A stretch of DNA of 64,000 bases from QHXW01 sp963847515 (lineage in GTDB: Bacteria; Acidobacteriota; Terriglobia; Bryobacterales; Bryobacteraceae): contig CAWKAA010000001.1 in assembly GCA_963847515.1 (NCBI GenBank), positions 434,001 through 498,000 on the forward strand. Direction: 5' to 3'. Below, piece by piece: positions 20,162 through 29,390 of the stretch. The notes below the pieces were generated by a model. The model was not told where the DNA came from and searched no databases. It saw only the letters and a program-made list of their open reading frames with translations. Position 1 is the first letter of the stretch. Each line of letters begins with the position of its first letter. A program made the translations under genes and the position numbers.

Positions 20162-21025
20162 TTACAACAGACTGCATTCGATCATATTCAGTTCGTCGAC
20201 GACTTTCTGCCGCATTAGTTCTAAAGGCGCCTGCAGGCCTCTGCTTTCCTCGGGCAGCACACTAACAATCCGTAGCGGATCCCAATCTCGCAGCGGTCCG
20301 ATGGCGTGAAAACCGCTCATACTTGCCGCTCTACAGGCCGCCTGAACCAGGGCGAGAGGCCGCGGCGTCGCGGGAGTGATCTCATCATGGTGATGGGCAA
20401 TCACCTCACCGAGGGCCGGTTGAAAATTCCACATCGTCGCAAGATACTGGCCGACCTGGCAATGGTCAAAGTCGAATAACTCGCGCTCAGTTTTACGCCA
20501 GTCTAGGTCGCTCGCTGCAGATTTCTCCAGGAAAGCGGCGTAGTCCGACGGTAACACCATCAGCAATGCGATACGGCCGAGGTCATGGAGAATCCCTGCG
20601 GTATATGTCATCGGCCGATCCAACCTGTAACACTGAGCCAAGGCCTCGCCCCACAGTGCGGTAGCCAAATTGTGACGCCAGCAAGCACGGAGAAAGACAT
20701 TATCGCCATGCCCGGTGTAATCCTTCAGCGCCAGCGTGACGACAACGTCGCGGACCCGGCTGGCGCCTACAAGGCATAGTGCATTTAGGATGCTTCGAAT
20801 TTCCTTCCTGAAGCCAAACAACGATGAGTTCGCCACGCGAAGCACCTGGCTGGAGAGCGCGCTGTCGGTCATGACCAACCGCGATACTTCGCGAAAGTCC
20901 GCATTGTCGTCGCTAATCAATCCCAACAATTTGCCAGCTACCGCCGGGAAAGGGGGCAGGGATTTGATACCCGAGAGCCGTCCAAGATGGATGCTTGGCT
21001 TAAGTGGAATCTCACAAGCGCTCAT
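20162..21025 (-). CDS. HDOD domain protein
   Basis: A 287-residue single HDOD protein. The N-terminal part (LPPFPAVAGKLLGLISDDN and VMTDSALSSQVLRVANSSLFG) and the HD-like core (YTAGILHDLGRIALLMVLPSDY, then EVIAHHHDEITPA) match the family. It lacks a receiver or output domain. Relatives act in signalling networks that control motility and c-di-GMP, by mechanisms that are not well defined. It is transcribed away from the flagellin gene and heads a two-gene unit with the receiver-HDOD protein. Confidence 0.8.
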   Translation of the reverse strand: MSACEIPLKPSIHLGRLSGIKSLPPFPAVAGKLLGLISDDNADFREVSRLVMTDSALSSQVLRVANSSLFGFRKEIRSILNALCLVGASRVRDVVVTLALKDYTGHGDNVFLRACWRHNLATALWGEALAQCYRLDRPMTYTAGILHDLGRIALLMVLPSDYAAFLEKSAASDLDWRKTERELFDFDHCQVGQYLATMWNFQPALGEVIAHHHDEITPATPRPLALVQAACRAASMSGFHAIGPLRDWDPLRIVSVLPEESRGLQAPLELMRQKVVDELNMIECSLL

Positions 21026-21260
21026 ATATGCTCCCCAGCAATCCGCAGTTCACCATCGGACCCTTGTGCGATCAGACATAAATGCCATTTGTTGCTCATA
21101 ACACTTATCGTGTTCTGCCATAAAATTTTCTAGTTGTCTGATGGCCTATGTCGATCGTGAATGGTTCAAGCTTCCCTGATCCTTCCTAACCAAAGTCAGT
21201 AATTCCGCAGAGGTCGAAGCTAGATCCTGAGGTGAGAAAAGAATCTTTTGAAAAACTCGG

Positions 21261-21286
21261 GAAAAGACCTTAGGAAGAGGCGATAA
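21261..21286 (+). promoter_or_regulatory. Putative sigma-28 promoter of the flagellin gene
   Basis: GAAA at 21261-21264, a 14-base spacer and GGCGATAA at 21279-21286 match seven of eight bases of the sigma-28 -10 consensus GCCGATAA. The predicted start near 21293 gives a leader of about 92 bases. Similar elements precede flbD, fliS and fliK in this window. Confidence 0.6.
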
Positions 21287-21342
21287 GAATTTTGAACGCG
21301 GTACCTTGGGAATCTGGAAAAAAAATCAACGGAGAACCCAGG

Positions 21343-21357
21343 CCCGAGCGTCTCGGG
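21343..21357 (+). promoter_or_regulatory. Stem-loop in the flagellin 5' leader
   Basis: CCCGAG at 21343-21348 pairs perfectly with CTCGGG at 21352-21357 around a three-base loop, 27 bases before the flagellin ATG. Its position in the leader suggests an effect on mRNA stability or translation. Confidence 0.4.
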
Positions 21358-21384
21358 ATGTATCGCCACGAGGATATTTCACCC

Positions 21385-22923
21385 ATGATTTCGCTCCAGA
21401 CAAACATAACATCGCTGATCGCGCAGCAGAATTTGAACACCAATCAATCGTTCGAAGGCAGCACCATTCAGCAGTTGACCTCCGGTTATCGTATTAACTC
21501 CTCCGGAGACGACGCCGCCGGCTTGGCCGTTGCCAACCAATACCGTTCCGACATTGCCGAGCTCACGCAAGGCGTCCTGAACGCCAACAACGGAGTCAGC
21601 AATCTCCAAATCATCGACGGCGGGTTAGGCAACATTTCTCAAATGCTGGATCGAATGAAGACACTGGCCACTGAATCCGCTTCCGGTACTTTCACAGGCA
21701 GCCGCAGCACGCTGAACACCGAGTATCAGTCTCTCATCACGGAAATTACGCGGCAAGCGAGCAACATCAACCTGAACTCAGGCGGCGTCTACAACACAAA
21801 CCTCAACGTGTACATCGGTGGCGGCCGCACCAGCAATCAGTCTGGCTCGTCACAGATCAACGTGGATCTGAGCGGTGCGGCGAGCGCCGTAGATGCGGGT
21901 TCGCTGGGTCTGTCGTCCACTTCCGTTCTTGGAGGCGGTACGGACTTCACCGGCAACACCGTCGCCAACCTGAGCAACCCGAACGTGGTGTTCAACCAGG
22001 ACGGTGGATTGGGGGGAAGCACCAGCTTCGCTATTGATTACTCGGACTCGTCCGGCGCTGTCCAACACAAAACAGTGAGCGTCACCGCGCCCGGCGCTGG
22101 CCAGACGGGCGCTCAGTTCGTGAGCGCTCTAAACTCGGCTATCACGACCGCGGGTATCACCGGTATTGCCGCGCAGATCGGCACGGACGGTAAACTGCAA
22201 TTCACCGGCGGCGGACTGCTCCAGGTACAAGCAACGACCGCGGGTCTGGCTGCCGGCACCGATCCGGTGACCAACGCAAGTACGCTTCTTAACGGCGGAA
22301 ATTATCAGACCGGAGCGGGTGCTTTCGTCGCTTTCACTGGCACCCAGACTCAGGCGATTACAGTTACGACAGGCGGCACCAATTATGTGGCGAATCTTGC
22401 TATTGGCAACGCTAACAATATCACCAACGCCGTCTCCGCGCTCAACACCGCACTGGCGGGCAGCGGTGTTTACGCTGTGCAAGATCCGACTGGTACAACT
22501 ATCGCTCTGGAGGGCGCGCCGTCTTTCACGGTGGCTACGGGCGTCGCCGCAAACGGCGGCGCGGGCGTGGGTGATCTGTTCCAGGCAACCGCGGGCAACG
22601 TGGCCGTCACCGCTCCAAGCACCTCGGCAACATCGACCGGCAACGCCCTGAGCGCCATCACCGCTATCACAAGCGCGGTACAGGCACTCGGTCTCGTCCA
22701 AGGTAAGGTCGGCGCCGGCGAGAACCAGTTGAATTACGCTATCAACCTCGCCCAGTCACAAATCACCAGCTTCACAGGGGCGCAATCGGCCATCCGCGAT
22801 GCTAACGTGGCTGCCGAGGCGGCCAACTTGAGCAAAGCTCAGGTGCTCCAGCAGGCATCTGTGGCAGCTCTCGTGCAGGCAAATGCCATGCCGCAGGCGG
22901 TTCTGGCCCTCCTTAAAGGGTAG
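21385..22923 (+). CDS. fliC: Flagellin (filament subunit)
   Basis: A 512-residue flagellin. The ATG at 21385 is chosen over an upstream in-frame one because it gives the canonical N-terminus (MISLQTNITSLIAQQNLNTN) and has GAGGA upstream. The conserved D0/D1 N-terminal region (QLTSGYRINSSGDDAAGLAVANQYRSDI, continuing GVSNLQIIDGGLGNISQMLDRMKTLATESASG) and the C-terminal region (QSQITSFTGAQSAIRDANVAAEAANLSKAQVLQQASVAALVQAN) are intact. The variable middle is rich in Gly, Thr, Ser and Ala. It is exported through the flagellar type III system and assembled under the FliD cap. A sigma-28-like promoter lies upstream and a strong hairpin terminator downstream. Confidence 0.95.
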   Translation: MISLQTNITSLIAQQNLNTNQSFEGSTIQQLTSGYRINSSGDDAAGLAVANQYRSDIAELTQGVLNANNGVSNLQIIDGGLGNISQMLDRMKTLATESASGTFTGSRSTLNTEYQSLITEITRQASNINLNSGGVYNTNLNVYIGGGRTSNQSGSSQINVDLSGAASAVDAGSLGLSSTSVLGGGTDFTGNTVANLSNPNVVFNQDGGLGGSTSFAIDYSDSSGAVQHKTVSVTAPGAGQTGAQFVSALNSAITTAGITGIAAQIGTDGKLQFTGGGLLQVQATTAGLAAGTDPVTNASTLLNGGNYQTGAGAFVAFTGTQTQAITVTTGGTNYVANLAIGNANNITNAVSALNTALAGSGVYAVQDPTGTTIALEGAPSFTVATGVAANGGAGVGDLFQATAGNVAVTAPSTSATSTGNALSAITAITSAVQALGLVQGKVGAGENQLNYAINLAQSQITSFTGAQSAIRDANVAAEAANLSKAQVLQQASVAALVQANAMPQAVLALLKG

Positions 22924-22946
22924 GTAACTCCTGAGGTTTCGAAAAG

Positions 22947-22981
22947 GCTGGGCCGGAAATTACCGGCCCAGCTTATCTTTT
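22947..22981 (+). terminator. Rho-independent terminator after fliC
   Basis: A perfect 10-base stem (GCTGGGCCGG at 22947-22956 with CCGGCCCAGC at 22963-22972) and a six-base loop are followed by a T-rich tract. It should separate most flagellin transcripts from fliD. Confidence 0.85.
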
Positions 22982-22999
22982 GTTAACAGGAGACAACAC

Positions 23000-24424
23000 G
23001 TGGGCAGCAGTTCGATTAGTTTCAGCGGCGCTCCTACTCTAAGCACTCCCAGTAGTGGCATCAGTACGCCGAGCTTCACAGGATTGAGCGGTTACTCCAC
23101 CGATTTGCAGAACGCCCTGAACCGGTCTGTCGCCCTAGCCTCGCTTCCTCTACAGCAGCTCCAGAATGAGCAGTCGACTCTTACCAACCAATCCACGGAA
23201 CTGAACACCTTAGGCACACTCTTCGCTTCCCTGCGAAGTTCCGTCACGAACCTGACTTCATCCAGCCAGCAACTCCTCGCAGCGTCGGTCTCAGATACGA
23301 GCGTGCTGACCGCTCAGGTGAGCGCCGGAGCACTGGCGGGCACCTACTCGGTTCACGTAACTGATCCCGGGTCATCCGCGAGCGCGATGGGCTCGAATGG
23401 TTTGACGGTAGTCAGCGACCCCACTACGCAGAACGTTAGTGCTGCGGCCACATTCACCCTTAGTGTCGGCAGCACCCATTACACCATCACACCCGCGGCG
23501 AACAATCTGAACGCGCTAGCCACGGCCATCAACTCCCAGTCCAGCGGGAGTGTCCAGGCCTCGGTAGTCAACGTAGGTCCGCCCTCGGCGCCAGATTACC
23601 GGCTCTCGTTGCAGGGTACGGCGATTGGCGATTTGCCCATCCAACTCTCGTTTCAAGCCAATAACGTCACAACAAATTTGCTAACGCCGCTGGCAACCGG
23701 AACGTTGGCGCAATATCAGGTCAATGGACAGCCGATCCTGCCAATATCAAGCACTACCAGCACCGTGACCCTCGCCCCGGGAGTGACGATTAATTTGCTG
23801 AAAGCCGGCACGACTACCGTCAGCGTGGCCCCCGGCACATCCTCCATCAGCAATTCGCTTACGGCGTTCACCAGCGCATTCAACGCCACAGTGGACGAAT
23901 TGAATAAGAACATAGGCCAAAGCGCCGGCGCACTATCGGGGCAAAGCGTCGTCTACTCTCTGCAACAGGCGCTAAACAATATCGGGAACTACAGCACCGT
24001 GGGCAACGGCGCCATATCACTGACTGATCTCGGCGTTACGTTTGACGCTACCGGCCATCTGAACTTCGACCCCGGTGTACTGGCGGGCGCCAGCGCCACG
24101 CAGCTCAGCAATGTCGCGTCCTTTCTGGGCGGCGCGACCAATGGTGGCTTCCTACAGTTCGCGACAAACCAGCTAACGGCCATCGATGATCCCACGACCG
24201 GAATCCTGCCCAACGCCATCAGCTCCACGACCACTTCGATCAGCAACGACAATACGCAGATCGCCCAGCAACAGGATCAGATCAACCATCTGCAGACCTC
24301 GCTGCAAGCCCAGATGTCGAAGGCGGACGCCGCCATTGCCCAACTCGAGCAGCAGCAGACCTACTACACGAGTCTGTTCACCGCCATGATTCTGCCCAGT
24401 CCGCAACAGTTGGGTTCACTATGA
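23000..24424 (+). CDS. fliD: Flagellar filament cap / hook-associated protein 2
   Basis: A 474-residue cap protein. The GTG at 23000 has AGGAGA eight bases upstream. The N-terminal FliD domain (GYSTDLQNALNRSVALASLPLQQLQNEQSTLTNQSTELNTLGTLFASLRSSVTNL) and the C-terminal coiled region (SNDNTQIAQQQDQINHLQTSLQAQMSKADAAIAQLEQQQTYYTSLF) are characteristic. The middle is Ser/Thr-rich. It is secreted and caps the growing filament so that flagellin can fold into place. The stop overlaps the next ORF by four bases (ATGA), suggesting coupling to its chaperone. Confidence 0.93.
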   Translation: MGSSSISFSGAPTLSTPSSGISTPSFTGLSGYSTDLQNALNRSVALASLPLQQLQNEQSTLTNQSTELNTLGTLFASLRSSVTNLTSSSQQLLAASVSDTSVLTAQVSAGALAGTYSVHVTDPGSSASAMGSNGLTVVSDPTTQNVSAAATFTLSVGSTHYTITPAANNLNALATAINSQSSGSVQASVVNVGPPSAPDYRLSLQGTAIGDLPIQLSFQANNVTTNLLTPLATGTLAQYQVNGQPILPISSTTSTVTLAPGVTINLLKAGTTTVSVAPGTSSISNSLTAFTSAFNATVDELNKNIGQSAGALSGQSVVYSLQQALNNIGNYSTVGNGAISLTDLGVTFDATGHLNFDPGVLAGASATQLSNVASFLGGATNGGFLQFATNQLTAIDDPTTGILPNAISSTTTSISNDNTQIAQQQDQINHLQTSLQAQMSKADAAIAQLEQQQTYYTSLFTAMILPSPQQLGSL

Positions 24425-24732
24425 CCAGCGCGGCTCTGCGCCAGGAAGCGGCTGAACGTCTCCGCCGGGCGGTGGCGTCGTGCGCTTACGATGAAGTGCC
24501 GGAGGCGGCGGCCGATTATCGCCGGCACGTAGACGAAGCCGTAGCCGCCTGGCCCAACGGCAGCCCGCCTCCCGTGGAGCTGGCTGGCGAAGCCGGCGAG
24601 TTGATCCAGTGGTCGCTCCAGGTGGTGCGGGGTGCCCGTTCCCAGCTCCGCAATCAGTACGATCAGCTTTCGGCGGTTCTTCTTTACCGGAATTCGCAGC
24701 GCCAACTTAGTACGTGGAATATCGATGGCTGA
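24421..24732 (+). CDS. Small helical protein, possible FliT-like export chaperone
   Basis: A 103-residue mostly helical protein (ALRQEAAERLRRAVASCAYDEVPEAAADYRRHVDEAV) translationally coupled to fliD by an ATGA overlap. Flagellar chaperones of the FliT type have this size and fold and are usually encoded beside fliD. No diagnostic motif is visible, so the chaperone role is inferred from position only. fliS is encoded elsewhere in the window (56705-57079), so this is not fliS. Confidence 0.5.
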   Translation: MTSAALRQEAAERLRRAVASCAYDEVPEAAADYRRHVDEAVAAWPNGSPPPVELAGEAGELIQWSLQVVRGARSQLRNQYDQLSAVLLYRNSQRQLSTWNIDG

Positions 24733-24819
24733 CTGAACTGCGTCGTCGAAATGCTGACTTCGTCGAATCTGTAACACTTGCTTCGGTTAACACCGAGCGA
24801 GATCCAATGCGTTTACCGG

Positions 24820-24835
24820 TGGCAGCTGGTTTGCA
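24820..24835 (+). promoter_or_regulatory. Putative sigma-54 promoter of the flgB-fliJ operon
   Basis: TGGCAGCTGGTTTGCA has the GG and GC dinucleotides at the exact -24/-12 spacing and matches the consensus TGGCAC-N5-TTGCA at all but one defined base. The predicted start is about three bases before the flgB ATG. The sigma-54 activator gene at 38685 could serve it. Confidence 0.65.
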
Positions 24836-24848
24836 AGAACATCGGTCC

Positions 24849-25189
24849 ATGCTGGAACGGACTGGCAGGCAAGCTCGAACAATACATGGATCTTCTCAGC
24901 GCTCGCCAAAAGCTGGTGGCGTCGAACATCGCGAATGCAGACACTCCCGGATACAAAACCCAAGACATCGACTTCCAGACGGAATTTGCAGAATGCCGCT
25001 GCCGGCCTGGGTCCGCACGTCGTCGAAGCGAACGGCCTTCCGGTGCGAAATGACGGCAACAACGTGAGCATCGACCGTGAATCGCGGCTGCTGGCCGAAA
25101 ACAATCTGCGGTTCAGTATCGCCACCAACCTGATGCGCGACAAGATCCGCACCGTCAAAGAAGCAATTAACGGAGGGAAGAGCTCATGA
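24849..25189 (+). CDS. flgB: Flagellar proximal rod protein FlgB, two one-base shifts as sequenced
   Basis: Corrected, this reads as a FlgB of about 112 residues. Removing one A at GGAACGG (near 24856) gives a start MLDGLAGKLEQYMDLLSARQ that continues into KLVASNIANADTPGYKTQDIDF. Removing one G near 24993 (TTTGCAGAATG) continues as EFQNAAAGLGPHVVEANGLPVRNDG and NNVSIDRESRLLAENNLRFSIATNLM. The ASNIANADTPGYK box is the rod-protein signature. FlgB forms the most proximal rod at the MS ring. It overlaps flgC by four bases. The two frame breaks look like insertions in the sequence rather than decay, because the protein is otherwise full length. Confidence 0.85.
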
Positions 25190-25622
25190 GCCTGTTCTCA
25201 CTGCTCTCGGTCAGCGCGTCTGGAATGTCGGCGCAACGCGCCCGCGCGGAGCTGCTGGTGGAGAATCTGGCGAATGCCGAGACCACGCGCACGCCGGAAG
25301 GCGGGCCCTATCGCCGCAAGGACGCGGTGTTTGACACGCGCCCCGGCGGAATCGCCGTTTTCGTCTCTCTTCGAATCGCAGATAGGGCGGCCGGATGGCG
25401 TGCGCGTGTCTGCAAGTAGTGGTCGACAACGCGACCGGAGCGCCGCTACATGCCCGGGCATCCGGACGCCGATAAAGACGGCTACGTCGCGTTTCCCGCG
25501 CATCAACCCGGCCGAAGACATGGTGGACCTGATGGGCGCCAGCCGCAGCTATCAGGCCAATGTAGCGGCGATCTGCGTCGGTCAAGGACATGATTCAGCG
25601 CTCCATCGATCTGCTGCGCTGA
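25186..25622 (+). CDS. flgC: Flagellar proximal rod protein FlgC, multiply frameshifted
   Basis: Pieces of a complete FlgC appear in order but in changing frames. The start is MSLFSLLSVSASGMSAQRARAELLVENLANAET and continues YRRKDAVFDTRPG. Then come FSSLFESQIGRPDGVRV, VVVDNATGAPL, RYMPGHPDADKDGYVAFP, INPAEDMVDLMGASRSYQANVAAI and, last, SVKDMIQRSIDLLR ending at TGA 25620-25622. At least four frame changes occur within 440 bases. FlgC is a rod subunit next to FlgB. The dense breaks with full conservation of the residues point to poor base calling here. If the sequence is correct, the gene cannot make FlgC. Confidence 0.82.
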
Positions 25623-25635
25623 TTACGGAACTCAC

Positions 25636-25949
25636 ATGCCACTTCCTATTTCTTCGATCACCATTCCGGCAGCGCGTGCAAGCGATCGGCCAGCGCCATT
25701 CAGACTGCCCAGCGACACCAGCAGGGGCGGCGAGTTTCGCAACGTCCTGGAAGGCGCCATAAACAAAGTGGAGCAAAGCGGGCAAGGACGCGACGCAGGC
25801 GGTATCGAGGTTTTTTGTCCGGTTCTGGCGAGGAGCTGCACACGGCCATCCTGGCGACGCAACGCGCGGATCTGGCATTCGAGCTGGGATTGCAAGTGAG
25901 AAACAAAGTGGTTTCGGCTTACCAGGAAGTCATGCGCATGCAGATGTAA
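25636..25949 (+). CDS. fliE: Flagellar hook-basal body protein FliE, frameshifted
   Basis: A FliE of about 103 residues, the adaptor between the MS ring and the rod. It starts MPLPISSITIPAA, continues FRNVLEGAINKVEQSG, then DATQAVSRFLSGSGEEL, HTAILATQRADLAFELGLQV and finally RNKVVSAYQEVMRMQM ending at TAA 25947-25949. Two one-base insertions explain the breaks: GGG for GG near 25781 and a six-T run at 25811-25816 that should be five. Both are homopolymers. It lies between flgC and fliF, the usual order. Confidence 0.85.
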
Positions 25950-25964
25950 GGCGGGCCTACGTCC

Positions 25965-27643
25965 ATGGAACAACTTAAGAAAGCTTTTCGCGAATCTTTC
26001 GGCGATGCGCGCGTGACGTATCGTTGCGGTCGCGCTGGCCGTGGGCGCCGGCCTGTTCGGCCTGATGCGCTGGCAGCAGGAGAGCGATTTCCGGCCCCTC
26101 TACTCGATCGTTGGCCTCGGATGACGCCGGCGCGGTAGTGAAAAAGCTAAAAGAAACCGGCGTGGAATTCCGGCTTGTCGGAAGAACGGATCGACGGTTC
26201 TGGTTCCTTCGGCGAGAGTCGCCGAGGTCGCGGTTGGAAATGGCCTCGGCGGGACTGCCAAAAAGCGGGCGCATCGGTTTCGAGCTGTTCGATAAAACCA
26301 ATTTCGGCGCGACCGAGTTCGTGGAGCACATCAATTACCGCCGGGCGCTAGAGGGAGAGCTGGAGCGCACGATCATGTCGCTGGCGGAAGTGGAGCAGGC
26401 CCGAGTTCACGTGACGTTTCCGAAGGAGTCCGTGTATCTGGAATCGCGGGAGCCTGCGAAGGCCAGCGTGGTGGTTCGGCTCCGGCCGGGGGTGCAATTG
26501 CTTCCGCGAAATGTGGTGGCCGATGCAGCACCTGTTGGCGAGCGCGGTGGAGGGACTAGCGCCTGACGTCGGTTTCAGTGCTGGACGTGCGCGGCAATCA
26601 TGCTCAACCGGCCTCATGCGGCCGCGTCGTCCGATGGCGGCGAATCGAGCGACCGGCTGCTCGAAACTCGGCAGGACATCGAGCACGACCTCGTCGCAAA
26701 GATCAATTCGACCCTCGATCCGCTGCTCGGCTCGGACAAGGTTCCGCGCCGGCGCATCGGTCGAGTGCGATTTTTCGAGCGGCGGAACAAAGCGAAGAGA
26801 TTTTTGACCCGACCCGACTCCGTGATGGTGAGCTCCCAGAAATCGGAGGATACCAGCAACACCGGCGGAGCTGCGGGAGTCCCTGGAACGGCCTCTAACC
26901 TTCCCCGTCCCGCGCCAAGCCCGCCGCAGCGTTGGCTGGCGTGTCACGCCACACTGAAAGCATCGCGTACCAATCCAGCCGCACGGTAAAACGGGTAAAG
27001 TTACCGCAAGGCACGATCAAGAAAATGTCACTGGCGGTACTGGTGGACCAGGCGGTGCACTGGGAAGGACAAGGAACAAGCATGCATCGGGTTCTGGAGC
27101 AGCCGACGCCCGAGAAACTGAAATCCATCCGCGATCTTGTGGCGGCGGCGACAGGCTTCTCGCCGGATCGCGGTGACCAGCTCATCGTTGAGAGCTTGCC
27201 ATTTGAATCGACGCTTCATCTCGGAGCCGGCCTGTCCGGGCCCCTGGCGCCGAAGCCCACCGGCACCAACGCGGTGAATCTTCCGCCTTGGTTGTCCCGC
27301 TTGATCGAAAACCGCACGTACACGATCGGCGCAGGCGCTCGCGGCCGGTCTCGTTCTGATCTTCGCCCGGCGTCTGTATCGCGAAAATGTTCAGCCGCAA
27401 GGGAAGGAGCCTGGCACGTCGGTGCCCGGCGCCCTGCCCTCTGCGGGCCGGACCAACTCGAAGCGCAGCACAAGGTTCAGCTGGAGCTGAGATGCGGAAA
27501 TGCAAGCGCAACTGAATGCCGCGGCGCTCACAGAGGCCACAAAAAGAACGGAAGTCATGATCAAACGCTTCCGTGACAGCATCGACAAAGACGCCTTGCT
27601 GGCGTCCCACATCGTGCGTGGCTGGCTCAACGAAAATGGTTAA
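25965..27643 (+). CDS. fliF: Flagellar MS-ring protein FliF, multiply frameshifted
   Basis: The 1679 bases match a FliF of about 559 residues, the usual size. Conserved parts in order are MEQLKKAFRESFGDAR, the first membrane segment ALAVGAGLFGLMRW, ASDDAGAVVKKLKETGVEFRL, then GFELFDKTNFGATEFVEHINY and RRALEGELERTIMSLAEVEQA followed by RVHVTFPKESVYL, the second half with LSVAVLVD-like sequence and, near the end, a second membrane segment. The C-terminal FliG-binding tail reads MIKRFRDSIDKDALLASHIV. Several frame changes break it. FliF forms the membrane ring on which the basal body is built. The residues remain conserved across frames, so indel errors are likelier than an old pseudogene. Confidence 0.85.
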
Positions 27644-27648
27644 CAAGA

Positions 27649-28721
27649 ATGCATGCCCTGTTAGAAGCTGAAACGTCGCAAGAGACCAGGTTCCGCACCG
27701 CGGGCTCGCGGCGCCCGGAATTTCCGGCGTGCGGAGGGCGGCCATGCTGCTGATCAGCCTGGGCGATCACGCCAGCGCGAAAATTGTCTGCCAGTTGTCC
27801 GAGGAAGAAGTCCAGCGAGTCAGCAAGGAAGTGGCCAAGATTCGATCCATTAGCTCGGAGCAGGTGGAGACGGTGCTCGGATGAGTATTATAACCTCACG
27901 CTGGCCACCGAATACGTTGTCAGCGGCGGTCATCGAGTACGCCCGCAAAATGTTGGTGGCCGCGTTTGGCCCGGAAGCGGCGAGCGCCTGCTGGACAGGT
28001 TGCCCAAGGAACTGGGGCAAAAGGCCCTCCAGCTTCAGCGCGCTGCAAAAAGTGGAGCCAAAGCAACTGGCGCGTTTTCTGCAGTCGGAGCATCCGCAGA
28101 CCATCGCGCTGATACTGTCGCACCTCGATTCCTCGAAATCCGCGGCGTTGCTTAATCTCGCTTCCCGAAGAAATGCAATCGGATGTGGCGATGCGCATGG
28201 CCAGCGCTCGATCAGATCGCGCCGGAAATCATTACGAAGATCGCCGGCGTGATCGAGGAGAAGTTGAAAGGTCTGGGCGACTTCAGCCGCGAGTCGCACG
28301 GGGGCGTGCGTGCGGTGGCGGAAATGTTCAACCGCCTGGATTCCAGCACGAGCGAACAACTACTGGAAAACATAGATCAGCGCGATCCCAACACCGCCGG
28401 CGGCATTCGGCATTTGATGTTCGTGTTCGAGGATTTCCTGTCGCTCGATCAGACCGGCATCAAAGAAGTGCTGGCGCGGGTGGATCGCAAGGTGCTGACC
28501 ATCGCGCTCAAGGGCACCAGCGAAGCGCTCAAGACCCATTTCACCTCCTGCATGTCGCAGCGCGGCGCCGAGATGTTAAAGGAGGACATGGATGCCGCCG
28601 GGCCGGTGCAGAATCAAGGATGTGGAGGCGGCGCAAGAAGCAGATCATCGCGAAGGTCAAGGAACTGCAAGCCGAAGGCGTAGTCAGCCTCAAGGGGGGC
28701 AGCGATCAGTATGTCGTCTAA
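27649..28721 (+). CDS. fliG: Flagellar motor switch protein FliG, multiply frameshifted
   Basis: A FliG of about 355 residues. After a short leader from the ATG at 27649, the protein reads GLAAPGISGVRRAAMLLISL, then GDHASAKIVCQLSEEEVQRV, EYARKMLVAAFGPEAA, the middle-domain EHPQ motif (FLQSEHPQTIALILSHL), MRMASLDQIAPEIITKIAGV and the torque helix region (VLARVDRKVLTIALKGTSEA then MSQRGAEMLKEDM). Frame shifts occur near 27720, 27880, 27935, 28000, 28160, 28205 and 28615. FliG couples stator ion flow to rotation and binds FliF and FliM. It overlaps fliH by 11 bases. Confidence 0.87.
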
Positions 28722-29390
28722 GGTCCTGGTCGAGAACCTCCGGAGCAGCGTCCGGCCATTCGCGTGGCGCACGGTGGCGCTGTCGGGCGAAACGCTGGAC
28801 CGCGAGGGGCCGCGGCAACCAAGATTGTCTCGCGACGGTACCGATCCGCCGGCACTGGAGGAGCGACGCGCGGCGGGAGCAAGGGCTCGTCGAAAAACGC
28901 GCCCGCGAGGCGCAGCAACGGGATTTCGAGAGGGCGAGGCCGTGGGCAAGCGTAGGAGCAGGAGGAGTTCGAGCAGCCATTGAACGCCTCGCCAAGCCAG
29001 TATCGCCGAAATCGACGAGTATCGCAGCCATATCTACGCAGACGAAGTCGGACGCCGTGCGTCCTGGCGATCGCCATCGCGCGCCGCGATATTGCGCAGC
29101 GAGCTGACGGTTGATCCCGCGGCCATCAAGGGCTCGGTTCGGGCGGCGCTCGAAAGGCTACAAGCGCAAGAGGGCTGCCGCGTCAGAATGCATCCGGATC
29201 ACGTTGCCGGCTCTGCACGCTTCAATCGAACGAACTGGGCATGAGCGCCAAAGTGGAAGTCATTGCGGACCCGGCGCAGGAACTGGGTGCGGCCGTCTTC
29301 GAAATGCCCGCGGGAATCTGGATGCATCCATCGACTCGCAGCTGAGAGAAATCGAAAGAGGTCTTGCGGACCGGTTTGAGACGGCCATGA
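28711..29390 (+). CDS. fliH: Flagellar export regulator FliH, multiply frameshifted
   Basis: This stretch lies between fliG and fliI and is about the length of fliH. It starts MSSKVLVENLRSSVRPFAWR and contains charged helical segments seen in different frames (LVEKRAREAQQRDFERGR, AEIDEYRSHIYADEVGRR, VLAIAIARRDIAQ) and a C-terminal part (SNELGMSAKVEVIADPAQ and LDASIDSQLREIERGLADRF) that resembles the E-peptide region of FliH/type III regulators. FliH binds and restrains the ATPase FliI. The exact 3' end is uncertain because of frame breaks. It probably ends at the TGA overlapping the fliI start. Confidence 0.72.

Noticed and set aside
21121..21150. TAAA at 21121 followed by GCCTATG, as a sigma-28 promoter for fliC
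   Set aside because: The spacer is 19 bases and the -10 matches only five of eight. The element at 21261-21286 is better placed.
24421..24732. Assignment of the gene after fliD as fliS
   Set aside because: A clear FliS is encoded at 56705-57079 and this protein lacks the FliS start and core sequence.
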